Shown piece after piece: positions 1 to 8,861 of a stretch of DNA of 64,000 bases. The notes beneath the pieces are model-generated. The model had not been told where the DNA came from and searched no databases. It saw nothing but the letters and a program-made list of their open reading frames with translations. Within the stretch, counting starts at the first letter, position 1. Each line of letters starts with the position of its first letter. The position numbers and the translations under genes were made by a program. The stretch is from Sphingosinithalassobacter tenebrarum (GTDB lineage Bacteria > Pseudomonadota > Alphaproteobacteria > Sphingomonadales > Sphingomonadaceae): contig NZ_CP049109.1 of the NCBI RefSeq assembly GCF_011057975.1, positions 1 through 64,000 on the forward strand. The letters are read 5' to 3'.

Positions 1-26
1 CCCAGCAAGCTGGGGGAGGAATTGCA

Positions 27-1658
27 TCACCCCATCACCTTCGCGCCGCGCGTCACGCTGGCGCTGTAGCCGATGCGCGCCGCAGCCGGATCGTGCGTCG
101 TGATGCTGTCGACGAAGATCCAGTCGTTGGTCGCCTTTTCGGGCGTCAGCGTCAGCGCCATATAGCCCCGGCGGCTGGTGTCGCACCATTTGAGCTCGGG
201 ATTGGTGTCGACCAGACTGCGTGCGATGGCCGCCGGATCGGCGCTGGTCGCCGATTCGATGCCCGGCGAGGACACGCTGTGCCCGGCGAATTCGACGCCC
301 GCGGGTGCGCCATCCTGCGCCAGATCGAACGCCCAGGCATTGTGGCTGTCGCCGCACAGGACGATCAGCTCGGCGTCCATTTCCTGCGCGGATTTGAGGA
401 AGCGCGCGCGGGCGGCGGGATAGCCGCCCCAATTGTCGAGATTGAACGGCAGCCCCGCCTGCGCCGCGACCGCGCCCGCCTGGAAATAGGCCTTGGTCCG
501 CGCCGGCGCGTCGGGCGCGAGCCAGTCGAGGATGTTCTGCGGCGCCTGAAGATTGCCCATGATCGTGCCGAAACCGACGATCTGCCACTTGGCGCCGTGG
601 CGAATCGAATGCCGCATTTCCTTGTCGAGCCATGCTTCCTGCGTCGTTCCCATCATCGTCGCCGCCGTGTCCTGCCACGCGCCGTCGCGAAATTCGGCGA
701 GCGCCTGAGCCGGACTGGCCGCCATGAACAGCGGCGCCAGTTCATGCGGCTCGCTGCGCGCGAGCAGGCGGGTGTCGGTGCGGAACAGCGTGGCGAGCGT
801 GCCGATCGAATAATAGGCCCAGGGATCGTCCGAAATCGGCATCCATTCGCGCCACGCCTGCAGCGCCGCCATCTTGCGGGTGCTCCAGTCGCCCTCTTCC
901 TCGGGCTGGTGGTTCTGCGCGCCGCCTTCCCAGCTGTCATTCGCCGATTCGTGATCGTCCATCGACACGATCATCGGCTTTACCGCATGCAGCTTCTGCA
1001 GGTCGGGGTCGGACCGATAGCTGGCATAGCGCAGCCGATAATCGGCAAGCGCGAGCAATTCGCCGTCGGGCGCGGGCCAACGGCCGCCGACCGCGCCGCC
1101 TGCGGGCGCATAGCCGCCCTTCTTATATTCGTAGAGATAGTCGCCGAGATGGACCCAAAGGTCGATGTCGTCGCGCGCGGCGGCATGGCCATAGGCGTTG
1201 AAATAGCCGAACGGCAGGTTCGAGCAGGAGAAGACCGCGATGCCGAACTTCGCCGCCTCGCCTTCAGGAAGCGTTTTGGTCTGCCCCACGGGCGACATGC
1301 CTCCGTCGGGCGCGATGAACCGATAGTGATAGGCGGTTCCGGGCTTGAGGCCGGTCACGGTGATCTTGGCGGTATGATCGCGCCACGGGCCGGTAATCAT
1401 TTCCCCGCCGCCCGCGACGCTGGCGAAATCCGCGCTTTCGCTCATTTCGACGCGGAGCTTGGCGGCACTGCCATCGGCGGGGACATAGCGCGTCCAGAGC
1501 AGCATCGACGTTGCCGAAGGCTCGCCGCTCGCCACCGAATGGGTGAAACCGGTCATGTCCGCCACGCTCATCGCACGGCCGAAACCGGGGACGGCGAACG
1601 CGCCCATGCCGAAGGCACCGGTCAGCAGGATGGAACGGCGGTCAACTTGAAACGTCAT
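27..1658 (-). CDS. PhoD-family alkaline phosphatase / phosphodiesterase, Tat-exported
   Basis: Metallophosphoesterase of the PhoD family, expected to release phosphate from phosphomono- or diesters in the periplasm. The 543-residue protein starts at an ATG preceded by GGGAG. A longer frame reaches 1691 but lacks a better start. The N-terminus has a twin-arginine signal (DRRSILLTG) and a hydrophobic stretch ending near GFGRA. An N-terminal PhoD domain follows (VASGEPSATSMLLWTR), then the metal-ligand motifs FSCSN, HLGDYLYEY, MDDHE and CGDSHN in family order. It is divergent from the metallopeptidase gene to its right, with about 120 bp between them. The family call is firm; substrate and phosphate regulation are not visible. 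Confidence 0.93.
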   Translation of the reverse strand: MTFQVDRRSILLTGAFGMGAFAVPGFGRAMSVADMTGFTHSVASGEPSATSMLLWTRYVPADGSAAKLRVEMSESADFASVAGGGEMITGPWRDHTAKITVTGLKPGTAYHYRFIAPDGGMSPVGQTKTLPEGEAAKFGIAVFSCSNLPFGYFNAYGHAAARDDIDLWVHLGDYLYEYKKGGYAPAGGAVGGRWPAPDGELLALADYRLRYASYRSDPDLQKLHAVKPMIVSMDDHESANDSWEGGAQNHQPEEEGDWSTRKMAALQAWREWMPISDDPWAYYSIGTLATLFRTDTRLLARSEPHELAPLFMAASPAQALAEFRDGAWQDTAATMMGTTQEAWLDKEMRHSIRHGAKWQIVGFGTIMGNLQAPQNILDWLAPDAPARTKAYFQAGAVAAQAGLPFNLDNWGGYPAARARFLKSAQEMDAELIVLCGDSHNAWAFDLAQDGAPAGVEFAGHSVSSPGIESATSADPAAIARSLVDTNPELKWCDTSRRGYMALTLTPEKATNDWIFVDSITTHDPAAARIGYSASVTRGAKVMG

Positions 1659-1776
1659 GGTGATACTCCCTGTTCGCGCGCCTGACTGCACCGCGGATAT
1701 GGCGGGTTCGTGACAGTGCGTGCCGCCCCCGCTAAGGCTTGCGACAAGTTTCTATTCCGCTGAAAGGTCGCCATCG

Positions 1777-3471
1777 ATGCGCTTCGCGATTGTTCCGCTG
1801 CTTCTCGCCACTGCCGCCTGCACCACGACCGGCGGCGCGCCGCCCGCCGAAACGGCTTCGGCGCCGACACCGGCCCCGGCTCCCGAACAGGCCGAAGGCT
1901 ATGACCTGCAGACGCAATGGGACAAGATCGCGCGGATCGACATGAACCCCGACACCGCCTTCCTGAGCGCCGAGGAACGCCAGGTCGTCAATCTGCTGAT
2001 CAAGGCGTCGGACCTGCTCGGCAAGGTCTATCTGCGCCAGCGCGGCCCCGATCTGCCGCAGATGCGCGAGGCGATTTCGCGCAGCCGCCGCGCCGACCGC
2101 GACTTGCTGCTCGCAATGTTCGACCGCAATTTCGGTCCGTGGGACGAAATCGCCGAACTCCACCCCTTCTGGGGCGCCGAGGAAATGCCAGAGGGCGCGG
2201 GCTTCTACCCGCACGACCTGACGCGCGAGCAACTCGACGCCTATATCGCAGCGCATCCCGATCAGAAGGAAGCGCTGCTCAGCCCCTATACGGTGGTGAA
2301 GCGCGACGGCGACGCGCTGGTCGCGGTGCCCTATTCGGTCGAATACAGGGAGTGGCTCGAGCCGGCCGCGCAATATCTGGAGCAGGCGGCCGAAATCACC
2401 ACCAATCCCAGCCTCAAGCGCTTCCTGTCGCTGCGTGCCCAGGCGTTCCGCACCGACGATTACTATGAAAGCGAACTGGCATGGATGGACCTTCAGGACA
2501 CGCCGATCGAAATCGCGATCGGCCCCTATGAAGTCTATACCGACCGGCTGATGGGCACCAAGACCGCGTTCGAAAGCTTCGTCACCCTGCGCGATCCCGA
2601 GGAAAGCGCCGCGCTCGACAAATATAAGGGCTATCTGCGCGACATGGAGGGCAACCTCCCGATCGACGACCGGTACAAGAATTTCCAGCGCGGTTTCGCC
2701 AGCCCGATCTCGGTCGCCGAACAGGTGCATGGCGGCGGCGACAATGTCCCGGGCGTGCAGACCATCGCTTTCAACCTGCCCAATGACGAACGCGTGCGCG
2801 AAGCCAAGGGCGCGAAGAAAGTGATCCTGTCGAACGTGCTCGGCGCCAAGTACGAGCGCATCCTTCAGCCGATGGCGCCGATCGTCCTTCCCGCCGATCA
2901 GGCGGCGCTGGTGCGCAAGAAGTACATGCAGCTCGAAACGCTGTTCCACGAACTCTCGCACAGCCTCGGGCCGGGCACGATTACCGTCGACGGGCGCACC
3001 ACCACGGTGAACGCGGAGCTGCGCGATCAATATTCAGCGCTCGAAGAAGCCAAGGCCGATGTGATGGGCGTCTGGAACATCCTGTTCATGATGAACAAGG
3101 GCGAACTGCCCGCCGCCGAGAAGGAACAGCTGTTCGCGACCTATTTCACCGGCATCTTCCGTGCGATCCGTTTCGGCACGGAAGAGGCGCATGGCCGCGG
3201 CGCGGCGGCGCAATATGGCTATCTCAGCTCCTACGGCGCCTTCGCCTGGGATGATGCCGCCGGCCATTACGTCATCGACATGGACAAGATGGAAGCCGGC
3301 ATCCGCGCGCTGCTCCACGACATGCTGATGCTGCAGGCGCATGGCGACTATGAAGGCACCCGGGCCTTCTTCTCGCGCTGGGCGCATCTCGACAGCCATG
3401 CCGAGGCGGCGATCGCGGCGATGGACGACATCCCGGTCGACATCCAGCCCATCTATCCCCAAGCGATATGA
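1777..3471 (+). CDS. M49 (dipeptidyl peptidase III)-like zinc metallopeptidase lipoprotein
   Basis: Probable periplasmic, membrane-anchored metallopeptidase of 564 residues. The start is the ATG after GAAAGG; it opens a signal sequence with a lipobox ending LLATAAC, so Cys14 should be lipidated. The zinc site is HELSH (His391, Glu392, His395) and the second motif is EEAKAD (about residues 423-428). This matches the bacterial M49-like group, where the classical DPP III hexapeptide HELLGH is replaced by a pentapeptide HExxH. Length fits a bacterial DPP III-like protein. It overlaps the next membrane glycosyltransferase by ATGA, so the two are translationally coupled. Substrate unknown. Confidence 0.85.
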   Translation: MRFAIVPLLLATAACTTTGGAPPAETASAPTPAPAPEQAEGYDLQTQWDKIARIDMNPDTAFLSAEERQVVNLLIKASDLLGKVYLRQRGPDLPQMREAISRSRRADRDLLLAMFDRNFGPWDEIAELHPFWGAEEMPEGAGFYPHDLTREQLDAYIAAHPDQKEALLSPYTVVKRDGDALVAVPYSVEYREWLEPAAQYLEQAAEITTNPSLKRFLSLRAQAFRTDDYYESELAWMDLQDTPIEIAIGPYEVYTDRLMGTKTAFESFVTLRDPEESAALDKYKGYLRDMEGNLPIDDRYKNFQRGFASPISVAEQVHGGGDNVPGVQTIAFNLPNDERVREAKGAKKVILSNVLGAKYERILQPMAPIVLPADQAALVRKKYMQLETLFHELSHSLGPGTITVDGRTTTVNAELRDQYSALEEAKADVMGVWNILFMMNKGELPAAEKEQLFATYFTGIFRAIRFGTEEAHGRGAAAQYGYLSSYGAFAWDDAAGHYVIDMDKMEAGIRALLHDMLMLQAHGDYEGTRAFFSRWAHLDSHAEAAIAAMDDIPVDIQPIYPQAI

Positions 3472-4904
3472 GCCTGACCGGGCGGCGGGCGCCGGCAATC
3501 GCGGCGCTCGCCCTCGCGCTGGCGATACTGGCGCTGGCGCGGCCGATCGATCACGACGAAAGCCAATATGTCGCATCGGCGGTGCTGGGATGGGGCAACC
3601 TGCCCTATCGCGACTTCGCCTATCTGCAGACGCCGCTGCAGGCGCTGCTCTTCGCGCCGATTGCCGCGCTGCTGGGCCACCTTGCCTGGCCGGGGCTGCG
3701 GCTCGTCAACGCCGGGCTGGGCCTGATCACATTGCTGTGCGTATGGCGCGCGGCGCGCGAGGCCGAAGCGACCAAGCGCAATGCAGTAATCGCAACGGCG
3801 CTGTTCGCGACGACCGATATCCTGCTGTTCAGCATCGGCGTGGCGCGCAACGATGCGCTGCCCGGGGCCTTGATGGCGGCCGCACTGATCCCGATCCTGC
3901 GCGCGGCGCGGGGGCAGCCGACCCCGGCGGGTGCCTTTCTTGCCGGGCTGCTGCTCGCATCGGCGGCGGCGGCCAAGATCTCGCTTGCCTTTCCGGCCGC
4001 CGCCTATGGTTTCTACACGCTGTGGCACCGCCGCCATCTGCCGCTCTGGGTCGCGGCGGGCGCGCTGGGCCCGACGCTGCTGGTCGCGGCTTTGTGGATC
4101 GCCGCCCCGGCAGAATTCCTGTTCGGCGTACTGGTCTTCCCCTCCGCCGCACCGAGCGAATATTACGCCGCCGGCGATCGCGCATGGAAGCTGTGGACGC
4201 TGCTCAAGCCGGTCGACACCGTGAAGTTTCTGGCGCTCGGTCCAGGTCTGGCTGCCTTGCTGTTCGTCGCGCGACACCGCCCGCGCACCGACGCGACGCT
4301 GCTTTGCACCTTGCTATCGGTTTCCGCGCTGATCGCCGCGCTGCTGCCGACGCCGATCTGGCGACAATATCTGCTGCCGATGCTGCCGCCGCTCTTCGTC
4401 GGCCTCGCCATAGTCATGCCCGAACGGCTCTCCGCCGGCTGGAAGGCCGGGTTCACTGTCTTCGCCGCGGCGGGGATGGTACCCAGCCTGTCGGCGGTGC
4501 TTTCGGGCAAGCCGGCGATGGTCGCCGCCTGGCAGGAAAGCACGGCGATCGGGGAAGCGCTTTCCCGCGCCGACATCAAGGGGCCGGTAGCGACCCTGTC
4601 GCCGCAGTTCCTTCCCGGCGCGGGCGGCGCGATCGATCCGCGCTTCGCCACGGGACCCTTTTATTTCCGCGCGACCTCGCTGCTCACCGCCGCGCAGGAG
4701 CCCAATCACAAGCTGGTCTCGGCGCGAACGATGGCGCGGCATTTCGCGCAGGCGCCACCGGCCGCAATCCTGGTTGGCGGCGAAGGCGAATGGACCAGCG
4801 GCAATCCCCGGCTCGATGCGCGGCTGGAAGGCTGGGCCGTGGAACAGCGCTGGCGGCGCGTGCCGCTCGCGAGCAATCGCTTCCGGCTCTACGTTCCCGA
4901 CTGA
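3468..4904 (+). CDS. GT-C fold membrane glycosyltransferase (PMT/GT39-like)
   Basis: Polytopic inner-membrane protein of 478 residues with about nine to ten hydrophobic segments. Just after the first TM helix it has the acidic loop DHDESQYVA, which resembles the catalytic Asp-Glu loop of GT-C transferases that use polyprenyl-phosphate sugars. A short soluble C-terminal tail follows. It starts within the stop codon of the metallopeptidase (ATGA). Two GT4 enzymes and a polytopic protein lie downstream, so a role in glycosylating an envelope lipid or polysaccharide is reasonable. Acceptor and sugar cannot be read from the sequence. Confidence 0.75.
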   Translation: MSLTGRRAPAIAALALALAILALARPIDHDESQYVASAVLGWGNLPYRDFAYLQTPLQALLFAPIAALLGHLAWPGLRLVNAGLGLITLLCVWRAAREAEATKRNAVIATALFATTDILLFSIGVARNDALPGALMAAALIPILRAARGQPTPAGAFLAGLLLASAAAAKISLAFPAAAYGFYTLWHRRHLPLWVAAGALGPTLLVAALWIAAPAEFLFGVLVFPSAAPSEYYAAGDRAWKLWTLLKPVDTVKFLALGPGLAALLFVARHRPRTDATLLCTLLSVSALIAALLPTPIWRQYLLPMLPPLFVGLAIVMPERLSAGWKAGFTVFAAAGMVPSLSAVLSGKPAMVAAWQESTAIGEALSRADIKGPVATLSPQFLPGAGGAIDPRFATGPFYFRATSLLTAAQEPNHKLVSARTMARHFAQAPPAAILVGGEGEWTSGNPRLDARLEGWAVEQRWRRVPLASNRFRLYVPD

Positions 4905-4913
4905 CGCGCCGCT

Positions 4914-6107
4914 TCAGGCGACCTGTCGCGGCGAGGCGCCGCTGCGATGGCGCTCGAGCAGCTCGGCATAATAGTCCATCAGCGCGACGGCATGGTCGCG
5001 GTCGGAACGAACCCGCTGCGATGCTGCGCGCGAGGCCGCGCGCAGAATCTTGGGCTCGCGTGCCGCCATGCGTCGGATCGCGTCCGCCGCCGCCTGCGCG
5101 TCTCCGGCGGCATAGGTTTCGGCAAACTGCACTTCGGCGATGTCTGAACAGCCGCCGCGATCGGGCACGATCAGCGGCAGGCCTGACGCCAGCGCCTCGG
5201 TGCCGACCAGCCCGAACGGTTCGCTGTCGGCCCCGTGGATCAGCGCGTCGCAGCTCGCCATGATCTGCGAGAGACGGAACCGGTCGTAGATCGGGCGGAA
5301 CATGCGGATATGCGGGCTGCCCGCGAGTCGCTTCTCCAGTCGTTCGCGGTCGACGCCATCGCCGAGCATGATCATGCCCACCGGCAGGTCGGCGCCTGCC
5401 TGTTCGACCGCGTCGATCACCAGCGACCAGCGCTTCTCGCGATGATGCCGCCCCATGCCGAGCAGCAAATGCCCCTCGGGCGGCAGGCCGATCTGGGCAA
5501 GGATCGCCGCGCGCAGCTTTTCATCGCGAAGGTCGGGCGAGAAGAACCCCTTGTCGATCCCCAGCGGCATCGACGCGTCGACATGCATGCCGCGCCGCCG
5601 GAACCGCCGCGCCAGCGTCGGCCCGTTGGTGACGAACGCGTCGTATTTGGCAAGGAAGCGGTTCATATACTGGGTGTACCAGTCGAACATCGATTCCACC
5701 TGGTCGCGATTGGCGAGGCCATCGAGCCAGCGCTGCGGATAGGCGCCGATATTGTCGTTGTGCGCGAAGAAGATCTTGAGCGCGTCGCCCTGCCAGCCGC
5801 CGACGATCCATGCCGGACGCCAGGGCGAGCTGCATTCCACGATATCGGGCTTGAGTTCATCGAGCAGCTTGCGGATCGCCTTGCCCTCGATGAAGATGCC
5901 GTAATTGCGGTCGAGGATCAGCCGCGGCGCCTTCACCCAGTGAATGCGGCCGCCGCCGGGACGATCCTCGACCGAATTTTCCTTGCCCGGAGCGATCACG
6001 ATCAGCTCGTGGCCGAGCTCCGCCAATATCCCCATCTTGCGATCGAGATAGGTGCGCACACCGCCGCCGGTGGGCGAATAATATTCGTTGACGTCGACGA
6101 TGCGCAT
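4914..6107 (-). CDS. GT4-family glycosyltransferase
   Basis: Cytoplasmic GT-B retaining glycosyltransferase of 397 residues. The N-terminal domain has the acceptor-side glycine loop (SPTGGGVRTYLD, residues 11-22). The C-terminal domain has GMGRHHREKRW (around 218) and the EX7E motif in SEPFGLVGTEALASG (around 300), which binds the nucleotide-sugar donor. It transcribes toward the GT-C gene (convergent, 9 bp apart), with a DUF2141 gene upstream 14 bp away. Similar proteins occur in glycolipid and capsule pathways. Donor sugar unknown. Confidence 0.88.
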   Translation of the reverse strand: MRIVDVNEYYSPTGGGVRTYLDRKMGILAELGHELIVIAPGKENSVEDRPGGGRIHWVKAPRLILDRNYGIFIEGKAIRKLLDELKPDIVECSSPWRPAWIVGGWQGDALKIFFAHNDNIGAYPQRWLDGLANRDQVESMFDWYTQYMNRFLAKYDAFVTNGPTLARRFRRRGMHVDASMPLGIDKGFFSPDLRDEKLRAAILAQIGLPPEGHLLLGMGRHHREKRWSLVIDAVEQAGADLPVGMIMLGDGVDRERLEKRLAGSPHIRMFRPIYDRFRLSQIMASCDALIHGADSEPFGLVGTEALASGLPLIVPDRGGCSDIAEVQFAETYAAGDAQAAADAIRRMAAREPKILRAASRAASQRVRSDRDHAVALMDYYAELLERHRSGASPRQVA

Positions 6108-6121
6108 GGGCGCGGCTCCGT

Positions 6122-6658
6122 TCAGTCGATCGGGCGGAAACCGGCGACGCCGCGCAGATATTGCGCGCGGATCGTGACGTTGGTCACGCCCGAACCGACA
6201 TTGACCAACGCCTGTTCAAGCCGCGGGCGGCTGCGTCCCAGGTTGCCGGGCTTGGCGAAGCCGGCGCCGTCGCGCCAGAAATTGAACTTGTTCTTCCCGT
6301 CGCGGTCATGGGTGAAGAACAGCGCATAGCTGCCCGGGCTCGGCGCCTTGATGCACAGCACGACACTGCCTGATTCCGGCGTATCCGCCCAGACGCGCCG
6401 GAAGAACTTGCCTTCCGACCGCAGATCGCGGTCGTCCTTCAGGAAATCGTCTTCATTGCCAGGGTAGAGCTCGAGCTTGAGCCGCCCGGATCGGTCGCGC
6501 AGACCGGTGATCGTCGCGCGAATCGCCGGCCCCTGGCCATTCGTGCAAGCCGAAGCATCTTCCCCCAGGATGCCACTGCCCTGCGCGGCGGCCGGGGCGG
6601 GCGCGATTGCGGTCAGCGCTCCTGCAAGGGCCGCGGTCAGCAAGTAGGTGGTCTTCAT
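6122..6658 (-). CDS. DUF2141-family secreted protein
   Basis: 178-residue exported protein with a signal peptide cleaved near PAAAQ (about residue 26). The mature part shows the DUF2141 pattern: a short strand with RSGRLKLELYPGNEDDF, then GSYALFFTHDRDGKNKFNFW and the FAKPGNLG segment. The family is small, periplasmic and of unknown function. The gene overlaps the upstream 8-TM gene by four bases (ATGA) and is followed closely by the GT4 gene, so the three form one leftward operon. Confidence 0.85.
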   Translation of the reverse strand: MKTTYLLTAALAGALTAIAPAPAAAQGSGILGEDASACTNGQGPAIRATITGLRDRSGRLKLELYPGNEDDFLKDDRDLRSEGKFFRRVWADTPESGSVVLCIKAPSPGSYALFFTHDRDGKNKFNFWRDGAGFAKPGNLGRSRPRLEQALVNVGSGVTNVTIRAQYLRGVAGFRPID

Positions 6659-7653
6659 TTTTCCTTCCTCAAAATCGAAAAGAGGCTGAAACAGCCGATC
6701 AACAGAGCATGCAACAACAAGGATAACGCTGCGGTGAACGCGAGCAGCTCCGAGATCGCATCCCCTCTACCGATCATCAGGATCGCAAATGCGGCGAAAA
6801 CCGTTTCCTTCTGAGGCAGGAAGGGCAGGCGCGACACAAGCAGCCTTCCGGCGACCAGGATCAGCCACATTCCCACAGAGACTTCGGGAAGCGCGAAATA
6901 CCAGGCGAAGGCGAGCATCACCGATCCCGAGATGATGCGCGACGCCTGCATCCCGAACACCCACCACAAGGTAGGCACCGGCAGCGAAAAGACGCGCCGG
7001 GAGAAGATGATGAAGGGCAGCGTCATGATCACGACCGCGCCCGCCGCGAGCAGCACCGTCTGCTGATCGTCGGGTTCGAGCAGCTCGATCCCCAGCGGCA
7101 ATGCCACCGCCAGCATCGTCAGCGTGACGGCATGGCCGGCCATCGCCGACATGATCATCACGTCCTTCACTGCGCCAAACGGGGCGGCAACCATCTTGGT
7201 CCGCTGCCGCGCCCAGGCATAGAAATAGGCCTCGCCCGAATAGCCGATCAGCGTTTCGTTCGAGATGCGCTTCTTGTGCAGCGCGACCATCCCGGAAAGC
7301 GGAATCCGCCACAATTTTCGGAAGATGAACCAGTCGAACGTCGGCGGGATCAGATAGGCGAGCAGGAAAAAGACCCAGAAGCCGACGCTTTTGGGGATGA
7401 CGCGGGAAAGTCCAGCCAGTCCCGTATCGAACAATTCGCGTCCGACCGCGGCAATCATCAGCACCGACAGAACGGCGCCAAGGATGGTCGGCCACCGGCG
7501 CCGAATCTTCTGAATCGGCTCAAGGCCGGCAATATCCGAGGCTTCGGGCAGTTTTTGCGCGTCGACGCCTCCCCCGGGGAGGGGAGCATCTATTCCGGAT
7601 CGGGTCACCAAGTCGCTCTCGCTATCGTCCACGGGGTCGCGTTGTTTACTCAT
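6655..7653 (-). CDS. polytopic membrane protein in glycan cluster, family not recognised
   Basis: 332-residue integral membrane protein. A hydrophilic N-terminal region of about 50 residues is followed by about eight hydrophobic helices, with a longer polar loop (HKKRISNETLIGYSGEAYFY, residues about 125-145) after the second helix. The layout recalls flippase-like or lysylphosphatidylglycerol-synthase-like membrane domains, but I see no diagnostic motif. It is the first gene of a three-gene operon with DUF2141 and GT4 genes, and is divergent from another GT4 gene. A part in moving or modifying a glycolipid is only an inference from context. Confidence 0.7.
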   Translation of the reverse strand: MSKQRDPVDDSESDLVTRSGIDAPLPGGGVDAQKLPEASDIAGLEPIQKIRRRWPTILGAVLSVLMIAAVGRELFDTGLAGLSRVIPKSVGFWVFFLLAYLIPPTFDWFIFRKLWRIPLSGMVALHKKRISNETLIGYSGEAYFYAWARQRTKMVAAPFGAVKDVMIMSAMAGHAVTLTMLAVALPLGIELLEPDDQQTVLLAAGAVVIMTLPFIIFSRRVFSLPVPTLWWVFGMQASRIISGSVMLAFAWYFALPEVSVGMWLILVAGRLLVSRLPFLPQKETVFAAFAILMIGRGDAISELLAFTAALSLLLHALLIGCFSLFSILRKEK

Positions 7654-7748
7654 TATATGAGCGACTTACGCTCTCCCCAGCGACGGCGCTCCACGCATTC
7701 TCGGAAAATCCGAGGATTCGGGTCTGTTGATGCGCTGATTTGGCGATT

Positions 7749-8861
7749 ATGAGGCAGCGACGCAAGCCCATGCCACAATCCACTCGTCCCGCCTCAGCGC
7801 ACATCATGACGCTGGCACAAAGCTTTCGCGGCGGCGGGGTGGAGCGCGCGATGCTGCGCATGGCCGGCGGATGGGCCGCCGCCGGACGCCGCGTGACGCT
7901 GGTGCTCGGCAGCAGCGAGGGCCCGCTCGCGCAGGAACTCCCCGGGGGAGTCGACGTGATCGAACTGGGAAGCGCGGACTATCGCGCGCTGCTCGACATG
8001 CCCGCACTGGCACGAAAATACCGCCCCGATCTGATCTTCATCCCCGGCAATCATTATACCGGCGTGGGCGGCTGGACCCGCTTGCGCCTCGGCAAGGCGT
8101 GCCCGCCGATCGTCGCCAAGGTGTCGAACAGCCTGGTGCGCCCCGACATGCGCGGAATCGGCGCATGGGGCTATCGCCGCTGGCTGCGGATGCACCCGCG
8201 TTTCTGCGATCGGATCGTGACGATGACGCAGGCGACCGCCGAAGAAGCGGTGCGCGAAATGCGAATCCCGCGCGAACGCGTCGCGGTGATTCCCAACCCG
8301 CCCGCGATTGCGCTTGCGGACGCCGCGCCGGTACCCTTGCCGAAGGGGCGCTATATTCTCGGCGTCGGGCGCCTCGAACCGCAGAAGCGCTGGGAACGCC
8401 TGATCGACGCCTTTGCCCGGCTCGATGCCCCCGATCTTCAGTTGCTGCTGCTCGGAGAAGGCAGCGCACGCGCCACGCTCGAAGCCCAGGTCGCGCGGTT
8501 TGCGCTTGGCGCTCGCGTGCACATGCCCGGCTATGCCGCCGACCCGATCCCGGCGATGCGCGGCGCGGCGCTGGTCGCGCTGACATCGGATTTCGAAGGC
8601 GTCCCCGGCGCCGTGAACGAAGCGCTGGCGCTCGGCACGCCGGTGGTCGCAACCGAATCGAGCGTGTCGATCCGCGAGCTGATCGCGCCCGGGAGCGGCA
8701 GCATCGTGCCGCCCGGTGACGAAGCCGCGCTGATCGCTGCGCTCGATCGCTGGCTGGCCCCCGGGGCCGCACGTCCCGCGCCGCGTGCCGCCGACGGCAT
8801 CGATTCGATCGCCGCCTATCTGGCGCTGTTCGACGATGTGGTCACTCAGCGCGGCGCGTAG
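7749..8861 (+). CDS. GT4-family glycosyltransferase
   Basis: About 370 residues, GT-B fold. The N-terminal domain has the glycine-rich acceptor loop (SFRGGGVERAML). The donor domain has GVGRLEPQKRWERL and the EX7E motif in FEGVPGAVNEALALG. The start is uncertain: the first ATG is at 7749, a second in-frame ATG lies at 7770, and neither has a clear Shine-Dalgarno site. The gene is divergent from the 8-TM operon. Its last 16 bases overlap the end of the convergent TonB receptor gene. Likely acts with the other glycosyltransferases nearby. Confidence 0.88.
   Translation: MRQRRKPMPQSTRPASAHIMTLAQSFRGGGVERAMLRMAGGWAAAGRRVTLVLGSSEGPLAQELPGGVDVIELGSADYRALLDMPALARKYRPDLIFIPGNHYTGVGGWTRLRLGKACPPIVAKVSNSLVRPDMRGIGAWGYRRWLRMHPRFCDRIVTMTQATAEEAVREMRIPRERVAVIPNPPAIALADAAPVPLPKGRYILGVGRLEPQKRWERLIDAFARLDAPDLQLLLLGEGSARATLEAQVARFALGARVHMPGYAADPIPAMRGAALVALTSDFEGVPGAVNEALALGTPVVATESSVSIRELIAPGSGSIVPPGDEAALIAALDRWLAPGAARPAPRAADGIDSIAAYLALFDDVVTQRGA

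Noticed and set aside
1..16. Hairpin CCCAGCAAGCTGGG downstream of the phosphatase gene
   Set aside because: Stem of only five pairs and no T-run visible within the window; too weak to call a terminator.
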